Positions 34,385 through 45,757 of a DNA stretch of 64,000 bases are shown here, piece after piece; positions within the stretch are counted from its first letter, which is position 1; each line of letters opens with the position of its first letter. The notes beneath the pieces are model-generated. The model saw only the letters and a program-made list of their open reading frames with translations, did not search any database and was not told where the DNA came from. The position numbers and the translations under genes were made by a program. The DNA comes from Cryptomeria japonica (taxonomy: Eukaryota; Streptophyta; Pinopsida; Cupressales; Cupressaceae): contig NC_081415.1 in NCBI RefSeq assembly GCF_030272615.1, positions 261,762,425 through 261,826,424 on the forward strand. The letters are read 5' to 3'.

Positions 34385-35781
34385 TCATGAATATATTTTG
34401 ACATATAATCTTATTCTTATTAATCAGTTAGCTCTTGCACAAATATATGAGCTCAATTTTTCAGTTATGTTTAAAACTATATATATATATGAAGTTTGGA
34501 ATTGTTTCATTTAATTTGTTGTTGATAAAAAATAATGATAGCAAAAATATAGAAATGGATTATGATTCCTTAAATGTATTGAATGACAAAATGTTAGTTG
34601 TATTGTGGGTTAATAAAATTAATATTATCTAAAATTAATTGATGCTTAGTTAATGTTATGGTCTCTTTGGTATTTTAATTATAAATGTTTCTCTTATGTT
34701 TGGCATTATGAGACCTTGTATGTGCTTTCAGATCTTGTATGTCATAGTTGGTAACATGGGTCCATTGTTTAATGTATTTGGGATTCCAAAGGCTTAGGAC
34801 GTTGTTTGAGTTACTTATTGTGTATGGATATTCCACCTCTCTTAATGTACTGTGATTGGTGTCTTGCATGACTTCTATGCTAGTTAATCATTCCTTGTTC
34901 TAGCAAGTGATTCAAGTCTTGCTATAGTAGGAGGTATGACCCTTTGTGGTTTTCGGGTGTCATAGACCTTGTGATGTATTTCGGATTCCTAGGTGCAAGT
35001 CAAGGGGGAGTGGCTTTCATTGGGGGTTGGGACCCAAAGTGGTCGCCAAGGTAACTTAATGAGGGTTTTGTATTCAAGTACAAATTTAAATAATAAACTT
35101 GGGTGGTTAGTTAGACCACATTTAAAAGATTAATTGTCACCCTTCTTACTCTTGGATGTTTTTCTAGGTCAAAGGTAAGTAGAGAAGGCCTAGAATGGCA
35201 TCCACCGATCTTGTCACTTAAAAAGGTTAGTGTGGTCCACTAGTGTTTGTATGGGGGTCAGGGGTTGGTATAGGTCACCAGGGTAGCCTAGGATGAGGGC
35301 CAGGACCTAGTGAAGACTTGATAGGGTAACCTATGCCAACCTAGTGATGATACTCTTCCCTATTGCAAACCTAGTGGTCTCTTTGGGTTATTTTTTTGCT
35401 TCCTTAGTTTGCTTGAGGCCTCTGGAATTGGTTGGTTTTCTTCTAAGTCTATGGTGATAGTATTCTTGTGAGTTTTGTGTGCGTCATTTGTATCATCTTA
35501 TTCTTCCATCTATCTTTTGGGTCTGGTCGATACCTCCTATCACGGGGGTGGACCTGATGGTACCACATGGTTGGGTGGAGCACTATTTGCACCCATTGGG
35601 TTTTATTCATTTTGCATCATTATCATGATTGTTCATGGAAAGATTGAAGACTTTCATTATAATCTAGATCTATGTACTTATTTATTATATGTACTCGTGG
35701 AGTTGATATCTGTATGGATACCCTGTAATGTAACTAATGATCATATGTATATTCTCGTGGCAATATAATATGTATCATGAT
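34385..35781 (+). mobile_element. Family A LTR, copy A5, first part
   Basis: Recognised by the conserved block near 34990-35100, the GACCTAGTGAAGACTTG-like block near 35300 and its downstream remainder (46256-46468). Its start is lost in or beyond the microsatellite. It is split by the GP element at 35781/35782. Confidence 0.65.
35014..35065 (+). promoter_or_regulatory. Conserved LTR hairpin (A5 copy)
   Basis: CTTTCATT (35014-35021) pairs with AATGAGGG (35058-35065), all eight positions paired when G-U is allowed. Both arms have changed relative to A1 (CTTTCGAG/CTCGAAAG) while the stem is kept. Confidence 0.6.
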
Positions 35782-36279
35782 TGTTGGTGTAAGTAATTAT
35801 TCATCATTGATATTATTACATTATGCTTAAGTTTACTTAGGAAATGAATTTCATAGTAGTTTGGGTATGAGACACTTGGGTGTTTGTGCCACATTGAGAT
35901 AGTGTGTGTAGGAGAATTTCCACCTTTTATGGTGTTGATCTTGTTACTACTCTATCATATCCACTTATTGTGGAGTGATAATTCCACCTTTGATGGGTGA
36001 TCCACCTCATGTGGAATATTTTATTGTTTCTCCTACCTACCACACCTATTTTCTACCTACCCTTGTTTCTTATTGAGCCACATGTCATGTTTGTGTGCTC
36101 ACATATCCATATAGCCTTGCCTATATATGCAGGCTCATATTCATTGTATGTAATTAATTGATTGATGATCCAATTGATCAGTATTTTCGTCTTGATAAAA
36201 TACAGTTTATTCCTATCATACATTTTGTTCTCTCTTATTTGTGCTTTCCATTGCCTCTTGATCTTGGCTAAATCTCACA
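35782..36279 (+). repeat. GP 5' LTR
   Basis: 498 bp, same length as the 3' LTR, with scattered differences. Contains a TATATATGCAGGCTC segment near 36122 that may be the TATA region. It ends AAATCTCACA directly before the PBS. Confidence 0.92.
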
Positions 36280-36292
36280 TGGTATCAAAGCC
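36280..36292 (+). other. GP primer-binding site
   Basis: TGGTATCAAAGCC directly follows the 5' LTR; one mismatch to the tRNA-iMet complement. Confidence 0.88.
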
Positions 36293-37096
36293 ATTAGAGT
36301 GTCATTGGTTTGCCAATTGAGAGAAATTTGATGTTATTTGGGGTTGTGTATTTTGGAGCTTTCTATTGCAAGTTATTATTAAAGCTTGATGGGTCAAATA
36401 TGAGGTCATCAATGGATTGAGGAAGTCCAAGAAAGTCAGTTTTTTCTTTTGTTTCATCCAAATTGGACTTCGGAGGCCAAATCTAGAGGCATTTGAAGTT
36501 TGAAGTTGCGGCGGAAATTTTTCAGAATTTATAATTTTGCAGGCAATTGTCAAATAGTGATATCTCACTCATCTTGACTCCTTTTTTCGAGCAATGTTTT
36601 TTGTTTTGGGGTAGAATTTTGTGATCTATACAGTGGTGCAGGAGTTTTCTGATTTTCGGATACAGGTTTTTTTGAAATTGTGAAATCCCAATTTTTACAA
36701 CTTTGGAGGCTTTGTTCGGGCTCATATGCACTCTTTTTCAAGTGCCATTTTTTTTTAAGTGCATAATTTTTCATCTACTTTCATAATCTGCCATTAGTTT
36801 GCAGTCATTTTGAGTGGATATTGTACTCTCAACATATGGTCTTTTTTGGCCAATTTGGCACTTGTATTGCTTAGATCTATCTTATTGGTCTTTTGCATTG
36901 TAGTTCTCAGCCTATTTGAGGCAATTGTAAAATTGAAATTAGAAGTCCACCTTGCTTTGTTTTGCAAGTGGCCTATTGTACACACACTACATATAAAGTG
37001 CCCAAATCATCATTTTTTGGGGGGTACTTTGATTGATTGAATTTGGGGGGTGTCTCTTGTGCTTTTGTACTCTTGTGTTCTTTCCTTTTTGCTTCT
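36293..37096 (+). mobile_element. GP leader
   Basis: About 800 bp of non-coding leader between PBS and gag. The first 250 bp (from GTGTCATTGG) recur at 55672-55922 and, reversed, at 50710-50980. G-runs near 37016-37023 and 37046-37051 lie just before gag. Confidence 0.75.
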
Positions 37097-37835
37097 ATGG
37101 GTTCTCCTAAGTCTCCTCTCTTAACTCCTCATAATTATGATACTTGGAAAATTGATGCATGGAGTAAACTTATGGAAAAAGGACTAACTCATTACATTGA
37201 TGGAACTATTGTTACTCCCGCTAATCATGTTTCTCACTTGGATTGGCTCACTAAAAATATCACGGCAATTGGTACCTTACGAAAGTATGTATCAAAGGAT
37301 CTCCTTTTTCATATTGAGAAATGTACTCTAACCAAGGATGCTTGGCAAAATTTTCAAGACTTATATGGTCAATTTGATGAGATTAGGGGATATCAAATTG
37401 ATAGTGATCTCACCATGTTAGATCCCAAAAACTTTGATACTACACAAGATTATGTCACTAATGCAAAATAGTTGAGGGTACAACTTAAGGATTGTGGCAT
37501 TGATAAGAAGGATACTCAATTGATCTTCAACTTGATGGGCAAACTTCCACAAGAATATGTAGTATTTGTTTCTATTTTCCAAACCCATAGGATGACAATG
37601 GGTTCAAGCTACACAATGCCTACATTTGATGCTTTTGCCGAAATGTTGATGGAACAAACTAAGTTGACAAGCATGGGAATTCTTAAGGCTTCTAAGTATC
37701 AAGAATTAGTGGCAAATCAAGGGAACAAAGGAAATGACAATCAAAGCCTAAGGACAAAGCACCATCTTCTCCACAACAAGGAGATTCATCCTCTTCCAAG
37801 AGGGACAACTCACCTAAGATGGAGAGACCTACTTG
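37037..37835 (+). pseudogene. GP gag, broken and split by Copia-2
   Basis: Copia-type gag. The likely start is the ATG at 37097 (MGSPKSPLLTPHNYDTWK), although the frame is open from 37037. NYDTWK and DAWQNFQDLYGQFDE are typical of the UBN2/DUF4219 capsid. A TAG at 37469-37471, probably from CAG, breaks the frame; the same frame continues with QLKDCGIDKKDTQLIFNLMG. A one-base loss near 37745 shifts the Lys/Ser-rich linker into another frame. The knuckle starts at 37829-37835 and is cut after its first Thr by Copia-2, resuming at 44042. Confidence 0.88.
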
Positions 37836-38573
37836 TTTTAGCATTTTTAGTTTATTGGTATTTTGCATCAAGATTGCATTAATGATATGTTGTCATTGAT
37901 GTCAATTGAACCGGTAAATGTTATTCATGTTATTGTTGATATTGTTGTTTTTGATATTGGCTAGTAATCAATAAGAAGAGATTTGTGGAAGATGTTGTAA
38001 ACCTGTATGTTAAGTTTGTGAGTTGAACCGGTGTAAAGGGTTAAACCTTTCTATGTAGTGTAACTCGTAAAACCCTCACAGACCAAGTTTGATGGTTTAT
38101 TATCTGATAAGCGGTAATGATGGAGACACATGTGATCATTTGATTAAGGAGATATTCAAATTATTTTGGCGTGTTTGTTCTTGTCTAGGGAAGGAGAAAA
38201 GTGGATTGCATCTAATGCACAACGCATGATGAGTTACAAAGTCCAATAGAGCAGTGATCATGGAGTGGTTTAAATTGTCTTAAAGAATGTGAAGAGATTA
38301 TCATGATTTCTAACGGTCAAGATTATACCAACTTGTTTGTAATCTCAATGATGAGAATTAGGTTTTTGTTGTGTTACCGACCTAATTGATTTCTATTTAA
38401 GGTCAATGAAGTTGTTTGTTAAGGTTGTTGGCAAGGTTGGTAGAAAACCTATTGAGTGTGTTGTTGCCAAACCAGTGGATGGATTTGCACTTTGAGTGAA
38501 GGCATACTGAATGTTATAGAAGGATTTGATAAAGAAAATGCAGTGCTACTCAGACAGATCAAGAAAACCTGTT
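37836..38573 (+). repeat. Copia-2 5' LTR, truncated
   Basis: It matches 42601 to about 43355 of the 3' LTR, then jumps near 38573 from AAGAAAACCTGTT into gag sequence. The rest of the LTR (about 680 bp), the PBS, the leader and the front of gag are missing. Confidence 0.85.
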
Positions 38574-39140
38574 ACCATAGTAATCAGTAAGGTACTAAGA
38601 ACCCTGCTACCAGTCTATGATATCCAAGTTGTAGCTATTCAGAGTTGCAATCCATTAATAAAACAAAGGTAACTCTTGAATTTATTATTGGCAAACTTAC
38701 TACTTTTGAACTAAATGGCTATGATGGTAGTGTACAAAAATCAGAATCTACATTTAGAGCTTCTGTCTCTAACCCATATGTGAGAAGAAGTAGATATATT
38801 GGCCATAACTATGAATCTAGATCCAGCAGAGATGCTGAAGATGAAGACAACTTAGTGGAACTTGAAGTATTGTTGGAAAAATGATTGCCTAGACGCACTG
38901 GTAAATATAGAGGTAAGCTACCTTTAAAATGTTTTGCATGCAACAAGATTGGTCATATAGCAGCAAATTTCCCTAATGGTGAAAATGAATACAAGAGAGA
39001 CAAATTTAAGAAATATAAGGGTAAAGGAAAGAGAGATTGTCTTGTAGCTATTGACAGTGGTGTTGCTAATGAAGAATTTGATGATGATGCTAGTGAAGGT
39101 ATTGTGTTTGTAGAAATTAAGGAAGAAATATCATATTAGA
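38574..39140 (+). pseudogene. Copia-2 gag, 3' part only, broken
   Basis: Begins inside the capsid at a segment equivalent to LRTLLPAY of Copia-1 (here VLRTLLPVY, near 38596). The knuckle reads CFACNKIGHIAANF (near 38930-38970), where the final Cys of CX2CX4HX4C is Phe. Stops at 38882-38884 and 39137-39139 break the frame. The acidic stretch after the knuckle leads to protease. Confidence 0.85.
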
Positions 39141-39157
39141 AGGCACTAGTATCCAGA

Positions 39158-39766
39158 ATGGATAACTCTGATAATTGGATCATTGATAGTGGTTGTTCAC
39201 ATCACATGACCGGTGATCAGAGCAAATTTCTTTCCCTGAAGGAATTTGATGGCAGTGTTGTCAAATTTGGCAATCACTTACCATGTATGGTTAAAGGTAA
39301 GGGAGTTATTTCTCTTAATGGGAAAAGCAGTGATGACGATGTCTATTGGGTTGAAGGCCTAAAGTACAATCTGTTAAGTGTGGCACAACTTAATGATAGA
39401 GGATACCCACTGGAGCTCAGAAATAGAGTGTGCAAAATCTTTGACAATAAAGGTGAATTGATTGCAACCAGTAAACAAGCCAGGGGTAATCTATTTCATC
39501 TCAATCCTAAAGTTAGCAACTATTCGATTGCAAAAATACATGATAGCTGGCTTTGGCATAGGAGATTTTGTCATATAAATTTTGACAATATTATTAAAGT
39601 AAGTAAGTCTAAGACAGTAAGAGGTTTGCCTCAAATAGATAAACCGGTTAATGCTCTTTATAAAGAATATCAACTAGGAAAGATGACTTCTTCAACTTTC
39701 AAGAGAAATTCCTTCTCAGCAGAGCACTTGTTAGATTTGGTTCATACAGATCTATATGACCAATAA
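39158..39766 (+). pseudogene. Copia-2 protease and integrase zinc domain
   Basis: 202 open codons. The protease active site is IIDSGCSHHMTGD (near 39180), followed by GLKYNLLSVAQL. The pre-integrase zinc domain keeps both His (WHRRFCH, near 39555) but the Cys pair, CRGC in Copia-1, reads YKEY here (near 39657), both by TGT to TAT. The integrase opening VHTDLY follows and the frame ends in TAA at 39764-39766. Confidence 0.88.
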
Positions 39767-40380
39767 GAACAAGAAGCATTCAAGGTGATATATACTTTAT
39801 TATCTTCACTGATGACTCTTCAAGGATGATGTGGGTCACATTCTTGAAGGATAAAAATGAAGCTTTTGGTAAATTCAAGGCATTCAGAGCCTTAGCTGGG
39901 AAAGAGAGTGGCAAAAAGATAAAATGTCTAAGAACAAATCAAGGCAGTGACTTTACTTCTACAGAGTTCACTAAATATTGTGATGACAATGGTATCAAGT
40001 GGCAACTTTCTGCACAAAGGACACCATAGCAGAATGGTATAGCAGAAAGAAACAACTGTTTAGTGGTTGAAGCGAATTATGTTGATACAAGGAGGTGTAT
40101 CAAAAATATTTTGGAAAGAAGCTCTAAGTACAGTTGTGTACACGATGAATTGAGTTATGGTAAAAAGAGGTAATGACAAGACCCCATATGAGTACTGGTA
40201 TGGGAGATCACCTGATGTTAGCTTTTTTAAGATATTTGGAAGCAAATTTTTTATTAAAAGAGGTGATTACATAAGCAAATTTGAAGCTAAGAGTGATGAA
40301 GGCATATTCCTTGGCTATTCCACCAAGAGTAAGGCCTATAAATGCTTCAACAACCAGACATAGAAAATTGTTGAAAGTGT
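39767..40380 (+). pseudogene. Copia-2 integrase core, broken
   Basis: A frame with DDSSRMMWVTFLKDKNEAF (near 39815) continues to CLRTNQGSDF (near 39930), where the second catalytic Asp is Asn. The third position is kept as Glu in NGIAERN (near 40035), after a TAG near 40027-40029. A frameshifted segment follows, then YEYWYGRSPDVSFFKIFGSK (near 40190). Confidence 0.85.
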
Positions 40381-41600
40381 TGAGGTTCATGTAGATGAAT
40401 GTCCTGAAATTGCAGAAGGAACCAGTTCTGAGAAGAAGGATGAAGATCCTTACATTTTGCTTTTGGAACCTGAAACTGTTAAATTAGAAACCGGTAAATC
40501 AAATCTTGATGAAATTGATCAACTGAAACAAATAAATTCAGAGGAAGATGAAAATGATGAAGTTGAACCTGAAGAGAATGATCATGTTATTCCTAGGTAT
40601 GCAAGACTGAATCACAGTCCTGAATAGATAATTGGGGATAAGGATGTTGGAGTACTAACCAGAAGGAGAATAAGAAAGAACTCTTGCATCATATCCACCT
40701 TTGAACCTAGAAGTGCTAAAGAAGCATTTGTTGATGATCATTGGGTGAAATTTATGGAGGAGGAGTTAGATCAAATTGAGAAGAACACTTGGACCCTGGT
40801 ACCCTGACCGGTAAACAAGAATGTTATAGGTACCAAATGGGTGTTCAAAAATGAATTAAATGAAGATGGTGTTGTAGTTCGGAATAAGGCAAGATTAGTA
40901 TGCAAAGGGTATGTGAAAGAAGAAGGAGAAGACTATGGAGAAAATTTTGCACCAATAGCAAGATTGGAAGGTGTCAGAACATTTCTTGCATTTGCAACTC
41001 ATAAGAAGTTCAAGGTATACCAGATGGATGTTAAGTCTATGTTCTTGAATGGGATATTGGAAGAAGAGGTTTATATAGAGTAGCTTGATGGCTATGCATT
41101 GACAGATAAGGAAGGCATGGTATGCAAATTGCATAAAGCCTTGTATGGATTAAAGCAAGCACCTAGAGCATGGTATGAATGGCTTCATACTCATTTGATG
41201 AAGATAGGCTTTATTAGAACTAATGATGATATCAACATTTATCTCAAGTCTGAAGGAGATGAGATACTGGTCAGTGAAGTATTTGTAGATAACATTATAT
41301 TTGGAGGTAATGATGACATGAGTAATTGCTTTGCAGATGTAATGAAGAATGAATTTGAGATATCATTACTAGGGGAAATAAAAAAATTCATAGGCTTACA
41401 GATACAGCAGATGAAGAGTGGTATTTTCATTACTCAATCCAAGTATGTGAAAGAGGTTTTTAAGAATTTCGGTATGAGTGACTGTAAAACAGTTGGAACC
41501 CCAATGGTTACAAATTGTAAATTGTCAAAGGAAGATGCATCTAAGTCTATAAATGAAAAGGAATACAGATCAATAATTGGCAAACTACACTATGTTGTTC
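40381..41600 (+). pseudogene. Copia-2 reverse transcriptase, broken
   Basis: An acidic linker (near 40400-40600) leads to RT. Motifs: NVIGTKWVF (near 40823), [14 protein letters not shown] (near 40885), [12 protein letters not shown] (near 41018), [16 protein letters not shown] (near 41128) and the active site FVDNIIFGG (near 41282), where the second Asp of FVDD is Asn. A stop near 41081-41083 and one near 40625 lie in the frame. Loss of the catalytic Asp shows the copy could not be active even without the stops. Confidence 0.9.
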
Positions 41601-42236
41601 ACAGTCAACCAGATATTGCCCATGTAGTTGGTATTGTTGCTAGATTTCAGAAGAATCCAAAGGAGGCACATCTGATGGCAACTAAGAGAATTTTTAGATA
41701 TCTAAAAGGTACTATTGACTATGGGTTATGGTATCCATATGGTGGAAATTTTGATCTGAAAGCATACACAGATGCTAATTGGGCAGGAAACATTAATGAC
41801 CGAAAAAGTACTATCGGTGGAGCATTCTTTTTTAGGAGGAAGGCTAGTCTCTTGGAGGAGTAAAAAGAAGAGTTGTACTTCACAATCTACTGTTGAAGTT
41901 GAATATGTCGCAGCTTACATGAATTGCACACAATCTATGTGGATGAGGCACATTTTGGAAGGTTTGAAGATGGAAATCTTAGAACCTATAAAGATTTTGC
42001 GTGATAATACAAGTGAAATAAACATTTCCAAAAATCTTGTTTTTCACACAAGGACTAAGCACATTGAATTAAAGTATCACTTCTTGAGGAAAAAGTTCAA
42101 AAGAAAAGATGTTATCTTGGACCATGTTTCTACCAAGGAGCAGCTTGCAGATATCTTTACCAAACCTCTACCTAAGACCACTTTCGAGTATCTTAGAAGT
42201 CAATTGGGGGTTGTCCCTCTTCATGAAGTTGGTTGA
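41601..42236 (+). pseudogene. Copia-2 RNase H, frameshifted
   Basis: AYTDANWAGNINDRKST (near 41760) carries the first catalytic Asp. A shift near 41833 moves the next part, GGRLVSWRSKKKS, to another frame, which continues with VEVEYVAAYMNC (catalytic Glu), RDNTSEINISKN and the copia C-terminus LADIFTKPLPKTTFEYLRSQ, ending at 42234-42236. Confidence 0.9.
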
Positions 42237-42588
42237 GCATGATGTTGATTGCATCAGTCTCTGCATTTCTTGTAGAATCTTATATGTACTTATGAAGGAG
42301 TGGATGTATTTCACAGGGGGAGCATCAACATTACAGTGAGAGAAGAATTACATGTTTTAATTTCACTTTGGCATTATTGTCAAAGGGGGAGAAGAATTAT
42401 GTGATGGGAAGAAGAATTATGTGTTTGATTAGGTGAATACTTGGTAATGTAAACTAGGATTCCTATTCACCAATAGCAAGATGAAGACATACAGAGCAAG
42501 GTGAATACTTGGCAATGTAAACTAGGTTTCCTATTCACCAATATCAACAATAATCAAAGGTGTTGATATTTGTATTGCCATCAATGCC
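42237..42588 (+). mobile_element. Copia-2 3' untranslated interior
   Basis: Non-coding. Contains two GGGGGAGAAGAATTATGTG-like runs (near 42386) and a direct repeat of GGTGAATACTTGG (near 42430 and 42501). Confidence 0.75.
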
Positions 42589-42599
42589 AAAGGGGGAGA
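42589..42599 (+). other. Copia-2 polypurine tract
   Basis: AAAGGGGGAGA directly before the 3' LTR, identical to Copia-1. Confidence 0.9.
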
Positions 42600-42600
42600 T

Positions 42601-44036
42601 TGTTGGCATTTTTAGTTTGTTGGTATTTTGCATCAAGATTGCATTAATGATATATTGTTATTGATGTCAACTGAACCGGTAAATGGTATTCATATTATTG
42701 ATGATATTGTTGTTTTTGATATTGGCTAGTAACTGCTAAGAAGAGATTTGTGGAAGATGTTGTAAACCTGTATGTTAAGTTTGTGAGTTGAAACGGTGTA
42801 AAGGGTTAAACCTTTCTATGTAATATAACTGGTAAAACCCTATCAGTTGTTAAACCCTAACCGACCAAGCTTGATGGTTTATTATCTGATAAGTGGTAAT
42901 GATGGAGACACATGTGATCATTTGATTAAGGAGATATTCAAATTGTTTTGTCACATTTGTTCTTGTCTATGGAAGGATCAAAGTGGATTGCATCTAATGC
43001 ATAGTGCGTGATGAGTTAAAAAGTCCAATAGAGTGGTGATCATGGAGCGGTTGAAATTGTCTTGAAGAATGTGAAGAGATTATCATGATTTATAATGGTC
43101 AAGATTGTACCGACTTGTTTGTAATCTTGATGATGAGAATTAGGTTTTTGTTGTGTTACCAACCTAATTGATTTTTATTTAAGGTCGATGAAGTTGTTTG
43201 TTAAGGTTGTTGGCAAGGTTGGTAGAAAACCTATTGAGTGTGTTGTTGCCAAACCAGTGGATGGATCTGCACTTTGAGTGAAGTCAGACTAAAGGTTATA
43301 GAAGGATTTGATCAAGCAAATGTAGTGCTACTCAGACAGGTCAAGAAAACCTGTTGTTTTCTAACAATTACAACAGAAGTTAAATCCCTTAACCGGGTAA
43401 TCTCTAACAACTTGGTTACTCATTAAATCCTCTAACACAGTGGTCCATTAGCTTGGATTCTTAAATCCTCCAATGAGGTTACTCCTAACAGGGTATTGTG
43501 CTTCTAACAAGACATATTTGTAAATCCCTTAACCGGGTGATTCCTAACCGGAACTAGTTCTTAACAAGACTTATTGTAAAGCTCTAATAGGCTTTGGCTC
43601 CTAACAGGGCGAATTTTGAAAGAGTTGAGATAGCTATCCTCGTGAGTCTCGTCTCACCGTGATTTTTACTTATTTGGGTTTTCCACGTATAATCATTTGT
43701 GTCAAGTGGTGAATGCTTTTGTGGTTGTGATCTTATTTGTTGATTTGGTTAATTTCTGATAAGGCATGTTAAGTAGAAGCATTGAGAGATGAATATGTTG
43801 AGTTATGATTAAGCATTGTTGATATTCACAAGATTGAAGTTGTTTACTATTAAAGTTCTCATAACAGTTAAATCGGTTAATGTCAAGTATTTTTATGAAT
43901 ATTGATCTTGATTGAGATATGTTTACTTTTTTTGATTGAGTTTGAGTTTGGGAACTTTGTATCAGTTTTTTCAGTATATTGATTCACCCCCCCTCTCAGT
44001 ATTCTACTAGATACTTATTCTTTTATCATATCATCA
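42601..44036 (+). repeat. Copia-2 3' LTR
   Basis: 1,436 bp, from TGTTGGCATT to ATCATCA. It contains TAAACCCTAACCG (telobox core) near 42850 and repeated AAATCCCTTAACCGGGT-like motifs at 43380-43560. Confidence 0.9.
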
Positions 44037-44041
44037 ACTTG

Positions 44042-45104
44042 TGCCTATTGTAAAATGTTTGGTCATGAGGAGCATCATTTCCATTCTAAAAATATTTATG
44101 AGCTCACACACATCCTCAAAAAGCATAACATTGATTTGCCTAATGCCTACAAGAAGGATGATTCATCAACTTCTACTTCCTCACATTCAAAAGGAAAAGG
44201 GCAAGTATTCATGGCTTCTACAAGTGGGAAGACTCACTCTTTTAGGAAAAGAATAGGAAAATCTCTTTGTGCTACTACAAGTCATGATTCAGGGAGATGG
44301 CTTCTAGATTCAGGGGCTTCTCATCATATGACATCTTTGCAGTCTATCTTCTCTACATTTGAGCCTTGCACCATGCCGCAGATTTTGATGGGCAATCATA
44401 CATACATGGATGTGATTGGGAAAGGATCTATTGCCATTGGGGATAACTCCTTCAATGATGTGTTATGTGTACCCCATTTGACAAACAATCTCCTTTCCAT
44501 CTATCAAATCACACATGACTCAACTAAGAGAATTATGGAGTTCACACCTGAGTCAGTTTTCATTAGAGACTTGAAGACTAGAGCTATCATTGTGACTGGG
44601 GTGGTTGATCATGCATCTCGGTTATATTCCTTTTCAAATTTTGTTGATGATGATGATTTCACATATGATGATTCTTCACATGATGATCACACTTCTTGTG
44701 ATGATTCAGATTTTGAGGAGAACTTTGGGTACTTGAACTTGGGGATTCTCACATGTGAACCAATTCTCGAGCCTTGTGTTTCATCCCCTCCTATTGATAT
44801 CGCATCACCTATTTCACTTGATGATGCAGATAGTGCGACAATTTTGCCTTCATGTGATTCAGTGCAACACGATATATCGTGTCTTCCAGCTTTAGTTTCA
44901 TGGGATGATTACTTGACAGACATTGCAGGTTTGTTTATGGAATCCTACATTGTAGATTTGGGAGACATCATTGATGACATTCATCTTCTCTTTGATGAAG
45001 ATGATCCTTCTTTGATTATTGCGAAGGAACACTCTGACCCTCTTGTTCATTCTCTACATGATCATTCTTTCAAGGTTGATATGATTGTGAATACTTATGT
45101 ATAA
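44042..45104 (+). pseudogene. GP knuckle, protease and acidic domain
   Basis: This resumes GP gag after Copia-2. The knuckle is CAYCKMFGHEEHH (CX2CX4HX3-4H/C type). After a Ser/Lys-rich linker comes the retroviral-type aspartic protease: RWLLDSGASHHMTS (near 44296) and VLCVPHLTNNLLSI (near 44460). Where copia elements normally continue into the HHCC integrase domain, this protein has an Asp-rich segment (DDDDFTYDD, DDHTSCDDSDFEEN near 44645-44720), then about 130 mostly acidic residues. No integrase, RT or RNase H follows. The frame is open for over 1 kb and ends in TAA at 45102-45104. Confidence 0.85.
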
Positions 45105-45527
45105 CAGTTGGAGGAGGTCTCTTTATTCTTAGAGGAGACATGTGAGTCTTTGGGACTTGTTCTACATTCATCTCCACTAGATCTTGGAGTGCCTTTTTCA
45201 GTAGCGTGGAGCAGTTTACCACCTTTGGAGGGGGTATCTTTCAGCATCAACACGGGGACACTTGAGAAGTTTTCTGAGACTTCATTCATCATGAGTTTTT
45301 TTTATACATCTTCCCTTCATGATTGGGGAGACTTCATGGATACACCTTTGGTTTTTTTTCTTCCTAAGGGGAGGAACATGGTTCGACGTTCGTGGAGCAG
45401 TTTCTTCATACATCATCGAGCTTCTATCATTGGTGTCGATTCTACATTGAGGGAGGGATTCCTAGCTTCTCTTCTTCTCTCATATGGAGGGACTTTTTCA
45501 TCACATGGCGTTTTGTTCCTCACATAA
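45105..45527 (+). pseudogene. GP tail frame of unknown function
   Basis: In the same frame, directly after the single TAA, about 140 codons stay open to 45527 (no ATG at the start). Visible text includes EEVSLFLEETCESLGL, hydrophobic and Ser/Phe-rich stretches and DSTLREGFLASLLLSYGG near the end. A related sequence lies on the minus strand at 46535-46795 in the GP relative. The TAA may have been a CAA; then the tail would belong to the gag-protease protein. I do not recognise a domain. Confidence 0.55.
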
Positions 45528-45747
45528 TTCTATGAGAGTTCTCTATATTTAGTTTTCATCTCTCTTTTGGGGGAGGGTTTTTTCCCATTGGGTTTTTCTC
45601 TCTTTCCCCGCTTTGTGAGAGATTTCATTGCATTGGTTTGCATGCATTTGCATTTGTACATGGGTACCTAACATGGCCTTGTAGCCGGGACCCATCTTGC
45701 ATTGCTTAGTTTCATAGTAGACTTAAGTGCATTCCCCTAAGTTGCAC
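45528..45747 (+). mobile_element. GP 3' untranslated interior
   Basis: Non-coding stretch before the PPT. A block near 45560-45690 also occurs, reversed, at 46470-46580. Confidence 0.7.
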
Positions 45748-45757
45748 TTAAGGGGGG
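45748..45757 (+). other. GP polypurine tract
   Basis: The purine run AAGGGGGG (45750-45757) directly precedes the 3' LTR start TGTTGGTGT. Confidence 0.88.

Larger units (their letters stand above)
37836..44036 (+). mobile_element. Copia-2: decayed Ty1/copia element inside GP gag, TSD ACTTG
   Basis: 6,201 bp flanked by ACTTG at 37831-37835 and 44037-44041; removing the insert and one TSD copy rejoins the GP zinc knuckle. The left end reads TTTTAGCATT where the 3' LTR has TGTTGGCATT, so the terminal TG is mutated. The 5' LTR is cut short and fused to gag. The coding order is that of copia (integrase before RT). Its proteins resemble those of Copia-1, so the two belong to one lineage. All domains are broken. 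Confidence 0.92.

Noticed and set aside
34093-34514. Overlapping Tyr/Ile/His-rich proteins on both strands
   Set aside because: They are translations of a microsatellite, open in many frames at once.
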